From assembly GCA_001931535.1 (NCBI GenBank), contig CP016211.1, forward strand, positions 8,231,703-8,295,702: 64,000 nt of DNA, read 5' to 3'. Made by a program: the position numbers and the translations under genes. The notes beneath the pieces are model-generated. The model saw nothing but the letters and a program-made list of their open reading frames with translations, had not been told where the DNA came from and did not search any database. This document shows, piece after piece, positions 1 to 7,570 of the stretch; the stretch's first letter is position 1; every line of letters starts with the position of its first letter. The stretch is from Minicystis rosea. GTDB lineage: Bacteria; Myxococcota_A; Polyangia; Polyangiales; Polyangiaceae.

Positions 1-394
1 CGCCGAGGCCGTTGGCGTAGGAATCACCGACCTTGGCGTTGTCGAGATCGGAGAGAAACCCGTTCTGCCACGCCTGGTACTTCGCCGTCTTCTCCTCGGG
101 CGACAAGGCATCATAGGTGTCCTTGGCGTTGTTGAAGTCGGAGTTCGACACCCGTGAAGAACGGACTTTGACCTTCTTGTCCTTCTTCTTGGCCTCGGTC
201 TGCGCCTCGACTTGGGCGGTGACCTGGGCGACGGCGATCTGCTTGATGACTGAGTACTCTTCCTGCGTCTTATTGCGCGCGCCGTCGGTGTCGAGCGAGG
301 TCTCGCGCTCCACGCCGGGCGCTGCGTTGTAGATCTGCCGCGGCGTGGGCGGGCCGATGAAATCCTTCGGGAGCACGGCGAGCTCTTTGGGCAT
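1..394 (-). CDS. Hypothetical protein, possible type VI cargo (partial)
   Basis: The reading frame opens at an ATG (394-392) after a strong GGAGG ribosome site and runs off the left edge, so only about 131 N-terminal residues are seen. The start reads MPKELAVLPKDFIGPPTPRQ. A lysine-rich stretch (KKKDKKVKV) lies near residue 70 and the rest looks soluble and helical. There is no signal peptide and I recognise no domain. It is the fourth gene of a minus-strand group behind vgrG and directly after a DcrB/EagR-type adaptor. That is a usual place for a type VI effector, but the role is inference from position only. Confidence 0.6.
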   Translation of the reverse strand, partial: MPKELAVLPKDFIGPPTPRQIYNAAPGVERETSLDTDGARNKTQEEYSVIKQIAVAQVTAQVEAQTEAKKKDKKVKVRSSRVSNSDFNNAKDTYDALSPEEKTAKYQAWQNGFLSDLDNAKVGDSYANGLG

Positions 395-412
395 GGCGTC
401 GTCCCTCCTTCG

Positions 413-856
413 TCAGGCCGATGGCTCGGCGTCGCGGAGCTTCAGTGTCTCGAGGATGCGATCGAAATGCTCGTCGCAGGCCGCCTGCTCCACGGCTGGG
501 CCCGTCATCGCGATCACCATCCGCGCGGCCGGCGTGGCCGCGATGTGCGCCTGCCGCTCGTAGAATTTCACCTCGTCGCTGCGCCAGCGCGAGCGCAACA
601 AGACGGCGGCGCGGCCGTGGACCTCGGTGTCGCGCCGCTCGGTGACCGCATATCCGGAGACGCGCGCCGATTGCTTCCTCACGTGCGCGGTGATGGCGTC
701 GCCGAACGCCTGCCCCTCCGTGAGGGGGAATCGGGCCACGAGCAAACGCAGCTCCCGATTGCGCGGCAAAGCTACCTCCAAGCTGTGCACGGTGCCGTCG
801 ACGAAGCCGACGTCCGGCAGGTCGAAGGCCGCCTCGTTCATGTAATACGTGGTCAC
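413..856 (-). CDS. DcrB/DUF1795 (EagR-type) type VI adaptor
   Basis: A protein of about 147 residues starting at a GTG that overlaps the upstream stop codon (GTGA); an in-frame ATG at 841 is the alternative. After the start, MNEAAFDLPDVGFVDGTV matches the opening of the DUF1795/DcrB fold, followed by YERQAHIAA and a C-terminal FDRILETLKL helix typical of the family. In type VI loci such proteins (EagR) act as cytoplasmic chaperones that load effectors onto VgrG. Its place between vgrG and an unknown downstream protein fits that role. Substrate and partner are inferred. The family call is fairly secure; chaperone function is likely but not proven. Confidence 0.72.
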   Translation of the reverse strand: MTTYYMNEAAFDLPDVGFVDGTVHSLEVALPRNRELRLLVARFPLTEGQAFGDAITAHVRKQSARVSGYAVTERRDTEVHGRAAVLLRSRWRSDEVKFYERQAHIAATPAARMVIAMTGPAVEQAACDEHFDRILETLKLRDAEPSA

Positions 857-1779
857 GGGCCCTCGAGCCGGATGACGCAGCCCGACTCCGCCGCGGCGAT
901 GACCTCGGGCGACGCCGACGCGAGGATGAATTGGTTGTCCTCGCCGAGGCCCGCGAAGCCGGCGACGAAGCTCCGCACGAAGCTCGGATGCACGTAGAGC
1001 TCGGGCCGATCGACGAGCACCAGAGAGCAGCTCAGATCGATGGCGACGGCGGTGGCCGCGAAGATCACCGCGTCGGCCTCGGCGTCGGAGATCTCGTTGT
1101 AACGCAGGGGCGCGCGACCGCGGCTCGTGAAGCAACGAGGCACGGGAGCCTGCGCGCCGTCGCGCTCGTAACGACACGTCGGCGAGAGCGCAGCGAGGCG
1201 CTCCGCGAAGGCGCGCGCCACCTCGGGCTCGCGCTCCAGCACCTGGAGGAAGCGCGGGATGAAGCCGTATTTCTCGGCGTCCTTCGAGCTCCGCAAAAGG
1301 CGCTGCTCGAGCTGCGTCAGGCCACCGAAGGGACCGAGCCGAGGGATGCGCCGGGCCGAAGGGAAATACTCCATCTTCCCCATCTGCCCGCCGTGCGTGT
1401 AGCGATTGAGCACGGCGCGAATGCCGTCGTCGGCCTCACTCTGCGTGCGGCCCGCCATGAACATGGCCTCGGCCTCGACGACGATCGCGTCGGTGCCGGC
1501 GAAGCGGCGCTCTTCCTCATCGAGGTAGAACGCGAAAGCCACCTTGGCCGCGCCCGTGCTGACACCGACCCACGACCCCGGATTCGTCGCCATGGGCCCA
1601 TAGGGAGCAATGGCCTCTTTGGCGGCGACGATCGCCTCCAACATGCGTGTCGTCCCGCACCCGGGGGCGCCGGTCAACACCACCAGATCGTGAGGAGCGG
1701 AGGTGGCCGGGTTCGTGAAATCGACGGTGGTGTCGGCGAGGCCCGCGATGCCGAGGAACGTGACGCGTTGGATCTTCAT
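853..1779 (-). CDS. P-loop ATPase-like protein with degenerate motifs, type VI operon
   Basis: 308 residues. The N terminus resembles SMC/RecF-like AAA ATPases (MKIQRVTFLGIAGL, then VVLTGAPGCGTTRML near residue 37). The C terminus has LVLVDRPELYVHPSF near 265, corresponding to the usual Walker B plus LHP helix. Both catalytic signatures are altered: the Walker A lysine is Thr (GCGTT instead of GxGKT) and the Walker B glutamate is Arg (VDRPE instead of IDEPE). The fold looks intact, so it may bind nucleotide poorly or act as a scaffold. It lies between vgrG (15 bp) and the adaptor gene (GTGA overlap), implying one mRNA. No specific function is claimed. Confidence 0.75.
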   Translation of the reverse strand: MKIQRVTFLGIAGLADTTVDFTNPATSAPHDLVVLTGAPGCGTTRMLEAIVAAKEAIAPYGPMATNPGSWVGVSTGAAKVAFAFYLDEEERRFAGTDAIVVEAEAMFMAGRTQSEADDGIRAVLNRYTHGGQMGKMEYFPSARRIPRLGPFGGLTQLEQRLLRSSKDAEKYGFIPRFLQVLEREPEVARAFAERLAALSPTCRYERDGAQAPVPRCFTSRGRAPLRYNEISDAEADAVIFAATAVAIDLSCSLVLVDRPELYVHPSFVRSFVAGFAGLGEDNQFILASASPEVIAAAESGCVIRLEGP

Positions 1780-1794
1780 CGGGATCTCTTCCGC

Positions 1795-3750
1795 TCAGAC
1801 CTTGGCGCTCGCGGCCGCCATCGAGGAGCCGAGCGCGGCCTCGGACGCCGTCTCGGCGCCCGGATTGAGGAGCACCTTGGGCGATTGGATGATGATCTGA
1901 TCCGGCGCGATGTGGATCATCGATTTGCCAACCGTGAGCGTGGTGCCCACGGTGCTCGTGATCTGGTGCATGAGCGCCTGCGAGATGCTCTCGCCGATCG
2001 TCTTGAGGAGCCGATCGCCGCCCGCCGAGGAGAGCAGGCTGCCCATCACGCTCATCAATTGATCTTTGCCGATCGAGCTCACCATCTCCCCGAGGACGGC
2101 GTGGCTCTGATCGCCGTCGACCTGCTCGCTGTCGTTCTGCTCCACGTGCGAGCTGCGGTCGTTGCCGATGCTCATGTCGTGGTTGCGGTTCACGCGCGTG
2201 GTGAAGTCGCGCTCGGCGCGCATGCGCACGAGCTCGCCGCCCGCCTTGTCCTCGAACATCATCTCGTTGTAACCGCCCGTTTGCGGCACCGAGGCGCTGC
2301 GGAAGCCGCTCTGCGTCTTGTTCTGCGGCATCGGGAACGGCGGGCGGAGCAGGTTGGTGAAGAGGCGGCCGACGATGATCGGCTCCTCCGGATCGCCGCC
2401 GAGGAAGCCGACGATCACCTCCTGCCCGATGCGCGGGAGATTGAGCGAGCCGAGCGCGTCGCCGGCCCAAGGCTGGTTGACGGGCACCCAGCAGGAGCTC
2501 TGCTCATCCATCTTGCCGTAGCGATCCCAGTGGAACTGCACGCGCACGCGACCGAACTCATCGCAATGAATCGTCTCGCCGGACGGGCCCACCACCGTCG
2601 CGCACTCCACGCCGTGAATCGAAGGCCGCGGCGTCACCATCTCGGGCCGATGCGGCGTGCTCGCGGCGTGGCCCGCGACCGTGAGATGCGGAATGGAGTG
2701 CGAGGAGCCCGTGAGCGAGATACGGGTCACGAGCAGGTTGCCCTCGCGCTCCGCGATCGGATGGCCCTGCACCTTGAGCACGGTGCCGGCGCCGAGATCG
2801 AGCGCGTTGGACTCGAAGCTGAAGCTCTTGGCGCGGCCCGCGCTGGCGAAGGCGGCCTGCTCGGCGAGGCGCTTGCCCTCGTCGGCGTCGGTGCGGGTGC
2901 GGCCGCGATCGTCGGCGAACGGCGTGTCCTTCGGGCCTTTGTTGCCGAAGCGGAAGGCGCCGGGCAGATACGAAAAGCTCTCCAGGCGGCTCTCCAACGG
3001 ATGCTGGCTGCCCGCCGCCTCGGCGACCAAAGGCGTGTTGGGGAGGCGGTGATCGTGATCGGCGAACGTCATCTTCCCCGATCGGATCGTGCGCGACGCG
3101 CGGAAGGCCGTCGCATGGAGGTTGCCCGTGACCACCTCGTCGACGTGATCGAGCGGCGCGTCACGCACCTTGCCCTTCTCGGGCGCGTCGGAGAGGACCA
3201 GCGTCGAGCCCTCTTCCCCGCGGCGGAAGTAGTAGGTGATGCCCGCCGCTTCGAGGAGCCGAGTCACGAAGGTGAAGTCGGTCTCTTGGTATTGGACGCG
3301 GTACTTGCGCGTCTTGAGCGGCCGCGACACTTCGATGACCGGCTCGATGCCCCACTCGGAGAGCACGGCGCGCACGACGTCGAGGTCCGTCATCTGCTGG
3401 TAGACGCGGCAGTTGCTCCGCTGCGTCAGGAGCCAGAGCCGCGGCGAGACCGAGAGATGATACGTCGAGACCCCGGCCTCCTCGCTGCGGAGCTGATGGA
3501 TCTCGGAGACGATGCCCGACCAGCACGGCGAGCCCGTGCCGCCATATCCACCCTCCACGGAGCGGACGCGAAACTTCGCCTCGCGGCCGACGATCCCCTC
3601 GAAATCCACGGCCGGGTTGGTGGCGACGGCGACGATCTCGATGGAGAACAAGCTCGACAACCCATCCTCGAGCGTGACCTCGCGGATGTCGAAAGCGTCA
3701 TCGGCGTCGATTTCGAGGCTCAGCAGGTTGGAGGTGTTGGCGGCGTTCAT
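1795..3750 (-). CDS. vgrG: Type VI secretion spike protein VgrG (TssI)
   Basis: A 651-residue protein of normal VgrG size. The gp27-like N-terminal half includes the phage-tail pattern around FTFVTRLLEAAGITYYFRRG. The gp5/OB-fold region carries LPRIGQEVIVGFLGGDPEEP followed by IIVGRLFTN, the hallmark of the family. The C-terminal part has repetitive SIGNDRSSHVEQN-like segments expected of the beta-helical needle. The protein trimerises at the tip of the Hcp tube and carries effectors. The ATG at 3750 is preferred over a TTG six bases upstream. Genes for an ATPase-like protein, an adaptor and a possible cargo follow; no sheath or baseplate genes are present, so this is an orphan spike cluster. 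Confidence 0.95.
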   Translation of the reverse strand: MNAANTSNLLSLEIDADDAFDIREVTLEDGLSSLFSIEIVAVATNPAVDFEGIVGREAKFRVRSVEGGYGGTGSPCWSGIVSEIHQLRSEEAGVSTYHLSVSPRLWLLTQRSNCRVYQQMTDLDVVRAVLSEWGIEPVIEVSRPLKTRKYRVQYQETDFTFVTRLLEAAGITYYFRRGEEGSTLVLSDAPEKGKVRDAPLDHVDEVVTGNLHATAFRASRTIRSGKMTFADHDHRLPNTPLVAEAAGSQHPLESRLESFSYLPGAFRFGNKGPKDTPFADDRGRTRTDADEGKRLAEQAAFASAGRAKSFSFESNALDLGAGTVLKVQGHPIAEREGNLLVTRISLTGSSHSIPHLTVAGHAASTPHRPEMVTPRPSIHGVECATVVGPSGETIHCDEFGRVRVQFHWDRYGKMDEQSSCWVPVNQPWAGDALGSLNLPRIGQEVIVGFLGGDPEEPIIVGRLFTNLLRPPFPMPQNKTQSGFRSASVPQTGGYNEMMFEDKAGGELVRMRAERDFTTRVNRNHDMSIGNDRSSHVEQNDSEQVDGDQSHAVLGEMVSSIGKDQLMSVMGSLLSSAGGDRLLKTIGESISQALMHQITSTVGTTLTVGKSMIHIAPDQIIIQSPKVLLNPGAETASEAALGSSMAAASAKV

Positions 3751-4024
3751 CTGCAAAGTTGAAGCTGCACGCGATGTGCCATTACGCTGTGTGTTTGGTA
3801 TCGCGAGGTTGGAGTTGCGTTGTGTCTGACATGGATCAGCGAAGATCCGGATCCATGGATCCAGGCTGAATCACCCTCAGGGTGCGTTGCCCCGTCGCGG
3901 AGGCCATGAATCGAGATCCGACCCCTTTGGTGGTCGATCCAAGCGAGCCGGCTGACGCGATGCAGCGCTCGACGTCGCTCGCCTGCACGCACGTTGGTTT
4001 GGCACCACCGCCTGAGAGCCAATC

Positions 4025-5713
4025 GTGGTACGCCGTTTCGCCGTGCAGACCCCGGTGTTCCCCGACGACTTCAACCTCGCGGATTACTACCTCTTCGATC
4101 GGCTCTCCGAAGGGCTCGGCGACAAGCGCGCCATCCTCTTCGGCGAGCGCGCGTACACGTACGAAGACGTGGCCGTGCGCGTGCGCGCGCTGCGCGGCTT
4201 CTTCGCCGGCGCGGGCGTGGGGCGCGAGGAGCGCGTGCTCATCGTGCTGCACGACACGCCGGCCTTCGCGTGGGCCTTCTTCGCCACGCTCCACCACGGG
4301 GCGGTGGTGGCCATGGGCAACCCCGAGGCGCCCGCGCCCGACCTTGCTTATCTGGTCGAGTACACGCGGGCCACGGTGCTGGTCACCATCCCGCGCGTGG
4401 CTGCCTCGATCGCAGGCACGCTGGCGGCGGCGCGGCTCAAGGCGCTGGTGCTCGTGCCCGAGGTGGAGACGGGCGGAGACGTGGAGTCCGATCCCGACAT
4501 CTCCAAGGCCGACAACGTGGCTGCGCTCGCGCCCGTGTCGCTCGCGGACGCCATCGCGGGCGGGCGGGCGCAGCAGGGCGAGCCGCGGGCGACGAAGCGC
4601 GACGACATCGCCATCTGGCTCTTCACCTCGGGCTCGACGGGCCGCAGCAAGGCCGCGATGCACACGCATCGAGACTTCGCCTACAACACCGAGCTCTACG
4701 CCAAAGGCACGGTGGGTTATCAGCGCGACGACGTGACCGTGTCCGTGCCGCGGCTGTTCTTCGGCTACGCGACGGGCACCAATTTGATGTTCCCGTTCGC
4801 CGTCGGCGCGACCGCGGCCCTCTTCGCCGAGCGGCCCACGCCGGAGGCGCTCGTGGCCGCCATCGCGCGCCATCGGCCCACCGTCGTCACCAACGTGCCG
4901 ACCATGATGGGCAAGCTGCTCGATCACGACGACGCGCTCGCCGCCGCCGGCAAACCACGCCTCGATTTCTCGAGCGTGCGCTTCCACCTCTCCGCGGGCG
5001 AGGCTCTGCCGCCGGCGCTGCTCGCGCGCTTCATGGATCGCTTCCACAACGATGTGTACGACGGCATCGGCTCCGCCGAGATGTTCCACATCTATTGCTC
5101 GAACCGGCCCGGCGACATCAAGCCCGGCTCACTCGGCCGCGTGGTGGATGGATACACCATCAAGATCCTCTCCTCCGACGCGATCGGGCCTGGGGAGCCG
5201 GCGCTCCCCGCCGGCGAGACGGGCGTGATGTGGGTCAAAGGCGATTCGGTCGCGCTCGGCTACCATCAAGATCGCGACAAGAGCTGGGCCACGTTTCATG
5301 GCCATTGGTGCCGCACCGGCGATCTCTTCCGCCTCGACGCCGAGGGATATCTCTACTTCAGCGGGCGCGCGGACGATCTGCTCAAGGTCGGCGGCATCTG
5401 GTGCGCTCCGGTCGAGGTGGAAGATTGCTTGATGCACCACCCCAAGGTCTCGCTGGCCGCGGTGATCGGCGCGGAGGACGAGGGGCTCGTGAAGCCCAAA
5501 GCCTTCATCATCCTCCGCGAGGAGGTGCGCATCGAGGAGCACGCGACGTTGGCGGAGGAGCTGAAGTCGTGGGTCAAAGAGCGGCTGTCCAAGCACAAGT
5601 ATCCTCGGTGGGTGGCCTTCGTGGACGACGTGCCCAAGAACGATCGCGGCAAGGTCGACAAGAAGACGCTCAAGGAGAGAGAGGCCCGCGGGGAGAACCC
5701 GAAGGGCCTGTGA
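4025..5713 (+). CDS. Benzoate-CoA ligase family protein
   Basis: 562 residues, an adenylate-forming acyl-CoA ligase. Motif A3 is FTSGSTGRSKAAMH (about residue 200). The region around LFFGYATGTNLMFPFAVGAT and YDGIGSAEMFHIY is characteristic of benzoate/aromatic acid-CoA ligases. The hinge reads DDLLKVGGIW and the catalytic A10 lysine lies in NDRGKVDKKTLK. It would convert benzoate or a related aromatic acid plus ATP and CoA to the CoA thioester in the cytoplasm. The frame is open only after a stop at 4013, so the GTG at 4025 (or a GTG six codons on) is the start. It is followed after 4 bp by a creatininase-family gene. Exact substrate is unknown. Confidence 0.88.
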   Translation: MVRRFAVQTPVFPDDFNLADYYLFDRLSEGLGDKRAILFGERAYTYEDVAVRVRALRGFFAGAGVGREERVLIVLHDTPAFAWAFFATLHHGAVVAMGNPEAPAPDLAYLVEYTRATVLVTIPRVAASIAGTLAAARLKALVLVPEVETGGDVESDPDISKADNVAALAPVSLADAIAGGRAQQGEPRATKRDDIAIWLFTSGSTGRSKAAMHTHRDFAYNTELYAKGTVGYQRDDVTVSVPRLFFGYATGTNLMFPFAVGATAALFAERPTPEALVAAIARHRPTVVTNVPTMMGKLLDHDDALAAAGKPRLDFSSVRFHLSAGEALPPALLARFMDRFHNDVYDGIGSAEMFHIYCSNRPGDIKPGSLGRVVDGYTIKILSSDAIGPGEPALPAGETGVMWVKGDSVALGYHQDRDKSWATFHGHWCRTGDLFRLDAEGYLYFSGRADDLLKVGGIWCAPVEVEDCLMHHPKVSLAAVIGAEDEGLVKPKAFIILREEVRIEEHATLAEELKSWVKERLSKHKYPRWVAFVDDVPKNDRGKVDKKTLKEREARGENPKGL

Positions 5714-5717
5714 GGCG

Positions 5718-6488
5718 ATGATGGATCCCGTGCGCGCGAACCTGGCCTATCTGACGACGGAGCGGCTCCGCGAGGCGCTCGCGGCGGGCCGGCCCACCGC
5801 GGCGCTCGTGCCGGTGGGCTCGGTGGAGCCGCACGGGCCGCATCTGCCGCTCGCCACGGACACCATCATCAGCGAAGCGGCGGCGATGCGAGCCGCGGAG
5901 CACCTCGAAGGGAAAGGGGTCGTGGCCTTCGTCGCGCCCGCGGTGCCTTATGGAGTGACCGACTTCGCCGCTGGATTCGCCGGGGCCATCTCGGTGCCGG
6001 CGGAGGTGCTCACCGCATTTCTACGCGCGGTGGTGCGTGGTTATCTCGATGCTGGGTTTGCGCACGTGTGCCTGGTGAACAATCACCTCGAGCCGGCGCA
6101 CGACACCGCTGTTCGAGGCGCGCTCGCGGAGCTCGCCGAGGGTCTCGCCTCGGTGGCCTGTCCGCTGACGCGACGCTGGGGTCGCACGCTTTCGGCGGAG
6201 TTCAAGAGCGGCGCGTGCCACGCGGGCGAATACGAGACCTCGTTGGTGCTCGCGGCCCAGCCCGAAGCAGTGGATTGGCCCGCGGCCACCGCGTTGCCCG
6301 ATGTGACGGTGAGCCTCTCGGAAGGCATCAAGGCCGGAAAGAACAGCTTTTCGGCCATGGGGCTCGAACGCGCCTATACCGGCGCTCCGGCGCGCGCGAC
6401 GGCCGCGCAGGGCGAAGAGATGCTGGCGCTGCTCGCGACGATGATCGCAACCGAGGTGCTGGAAGGGCTCGCGAAGAAGGGTCGTTGA
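5718..6488 (+). CDS. Creatininase-family amidohydrolase
   Basis: 256 residues. The signature VPVGSVEPHGPHLPLATDT (residues 31-49) supplies the Glu, His and Asp metal ligands of the creatininase fold, and ACHAGEYETSLV (near residue 168) supplies the second half of the site. Family members hydrolyse cyclic amides or peptide-like bonds using Zn/Mn. The gene begins 4 bp after the ligase stop and is followed by a strong hairpin, so the two form an operon. The substrate cannot be told from sequence; pairing with an aromatic acyl-CoA ligase suggests a part in catabolism rather than creatinine turnover. Confidence 0.85.
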   Translation: MMDPVRANLAYLTTERLREALAAGRPTAALVPVGSVEPHGPHLPLATDTIISEAAAMRAAEHLEGKGVVAFVAPAVPYGVTDFAAGFAGAISVPAEVLTAFLRAVVRGYLDAGFAHVCLVNNHLEPAHDTAVRGALAELAEGLASVACPLTRRWGRTLSAEFKSGACHAGEYETSLVLAAQPEAVDWPAATALPDVTVSLSEGIKAGKNSFSAMGLERAYTGAPARATAAQGEEMLALLATMIATEVLEGLAKKGR

Positions 6489-6503
6489 GCGAGAGGCCAT
6501 GAA

Positions 6504-6533
6504 GCAAAGGGCGCTGAACGAAGCGCCCTTTGC
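6504..6533 (+). terminator. Hairpin terminator of the ligase operon
   Basis: A perfect 12-bp stem (GCAAAGGGCGCT with its complement at 6522-6533) and a 6-base loop lie 15 bp after the creatininase stop codon. There is no long U tract, so termination is inferred from position and stem strength. It may also serve the opposing transcript arriving from the right. Confidence 0.7.
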
Positions 6534-6534
6534 C

Positions 6535-6825
6535 TCATCGCAGGACATCAACCAGCGGCGGCGACAGGCGCTGTCGAGGCCTCGATGGCAGCGACGGGCG
6601 CCTTCGCGCTGAGTCGACACGGATCAGGCGGAACACCCGCGCATCGAGCTCCGCGCTCGCCGGATCGAGGAAATAGGCGACATCGCATCGCTCCCCGCCG
6701 GCCACGTCATCGCCTTCCCACTCCAGGACAGCCCATCCGATGAGCGGATTGAACAGGTTGTGATCCCAGAGGAACGCGGCATGCCGGCGGCTGTAGGCCG
6801 AAGAGGCTTTGGCCTCCTCCACCAA
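6535..6825 (-). CDS. Hypothetical protein, WDH-repeat unit 2
   Basis: About 96 residues from a TTG (6825) or the GTG next to it (6822). The core is FLWDHN...PLIGWAVLEWEGD...RCDVAYFLD...AELDARVF. It resembles the upstream small protein (WDHKVGRPFVQWLVVE...RRDVAYFVD...AERDAKAF), so the two are tandem copies of one domain. In this frame the segment opens right after a TAG at 6849-6847, beside the end of copy 1. The pair could be two genes or one two-domain gene broken by a frameshift. The domain is not recognised; it looks small, acidic and soluble. Confidence 0.45.
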   Translation of the reverse strand: MVEEAKASSAYSRRHAAFLWDHNLFNPLIGWAVLEWEGDDVAGGERCDVAYFLDPASAELDARVFRLIRVDSARRRPSLPSRPRQRLSPPLVDVLR

Positions 6826-7043
6826 GGATGTCGCATCCCCCGGCTGCTACAGCTCTTGTACTCTGCAAAGGCCTTGGCATCGCGCTCGGCGGTCTCCTCG
6901 TCGACGAAGTAGGCGACGTCGCGCCGCGGCGGCAACGCCTGCGGGCCCCCGAATTTCTGCCCGATACCCGCGCACTCGACGACCAGCCACTGCACGAACG
7001 GTCGCCCCACTTTGTGATCCCACTTCAATGCAACGTACGGCAT
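6624..7043 (-). CDS. Hypothetical protein, WDH-repeat unit 1 (frame runs into unit 2)
   Basis: Starts at ATG 7043-7041 behind GGAGGAA. The first ~63 residues (MPYVALKWDHKVGRPF, then VAYFVDEETAERDAKAFAEY) form a compact domain repeated in unit 2. After KSCSS the frame continues through unit 2 in a reading that is not protein-like, giving about 139 residues in total. A single-base indel near 6846-6850 would join both copies into one protein, so a frameshifted gene is a good explanation. No function is known. Confidence 0.4.
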   Translation of the reverse strand: MPYVALKWDHKVGRPFVQWLVVECAGIGQKFGGPQALPPRRDVAYFVDEETAERDAKAFAEYKSCSSRGMRHPWWRRPKPLRPTAAGMPRSSGITTCSIRSSDGLSWSGKAMTWPAGSDAMSPISSIRRARSSMRGCSA

Positions 7044-7570
7044 CCGATCTTCCTCCACGGTCGAGAGGTGCTGACGCCCCTCGGCCCAAACACCGCGAGC
7101 TCCACGCTCGCGACGTCGAGCACGATGAGGCCCATCCACACCTGGCAGTGGGGCTCATTGCTGCAACCGACGGGCCACGTCCAAGCCGGCGGACACGCGC
7201 TGCAATCATGAAGGCGCGTCGCGCAATTTGCGCGAGACCTGCGCGATTTGGCAGGAACACGGACATGAAGATCGACGGGCGGCAAAGGCCATCCGGCGAT
7301 GATGAGCTCAATGCGATAGGTGGGCCTGGTTCGAGAGGTGCGTCGGCCTCATCGGGGTAAACGACTCTCCACCGATGTGCGGATTGGATGATCCGCGCGA
7401 CGCGAACGACGCTCGCTGCCACGTCGTTGCGGTCGAGGAGAGAGTCGTCGCGGTCGAGGAGAGAGGATGAAGCGTCGTGCTTCGGCAACGAATGCCGATG
7501 GGCGCTCGCGCCATTCACGCGCATGGAGAAGCGCTCCTCGCGTGGATGCACACGCGAGGAGCGGGAGGGA
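7044..7570. other. Intergenic stretch, no gene supported
   Basis: The open frames here are short and lack good starts. A near-perfect tandem duplication of an ~18-base unit (GTCGAGGAGAGAG core) lies at about 7430-7468. Nothing else is recognisable. Confidence 0.5.

Noticed and set aside
931..3762. A 943-codon plus-strand open frame
   Set aside because: Antisense to vgrG and the ATPase-like gene; its composition is that of a shadow frame.
7025..7285. Small minus-strand protein upstream of the WDH copies
   Set aside because: No ribosome site or recognisable domain and composition is not protein-like.
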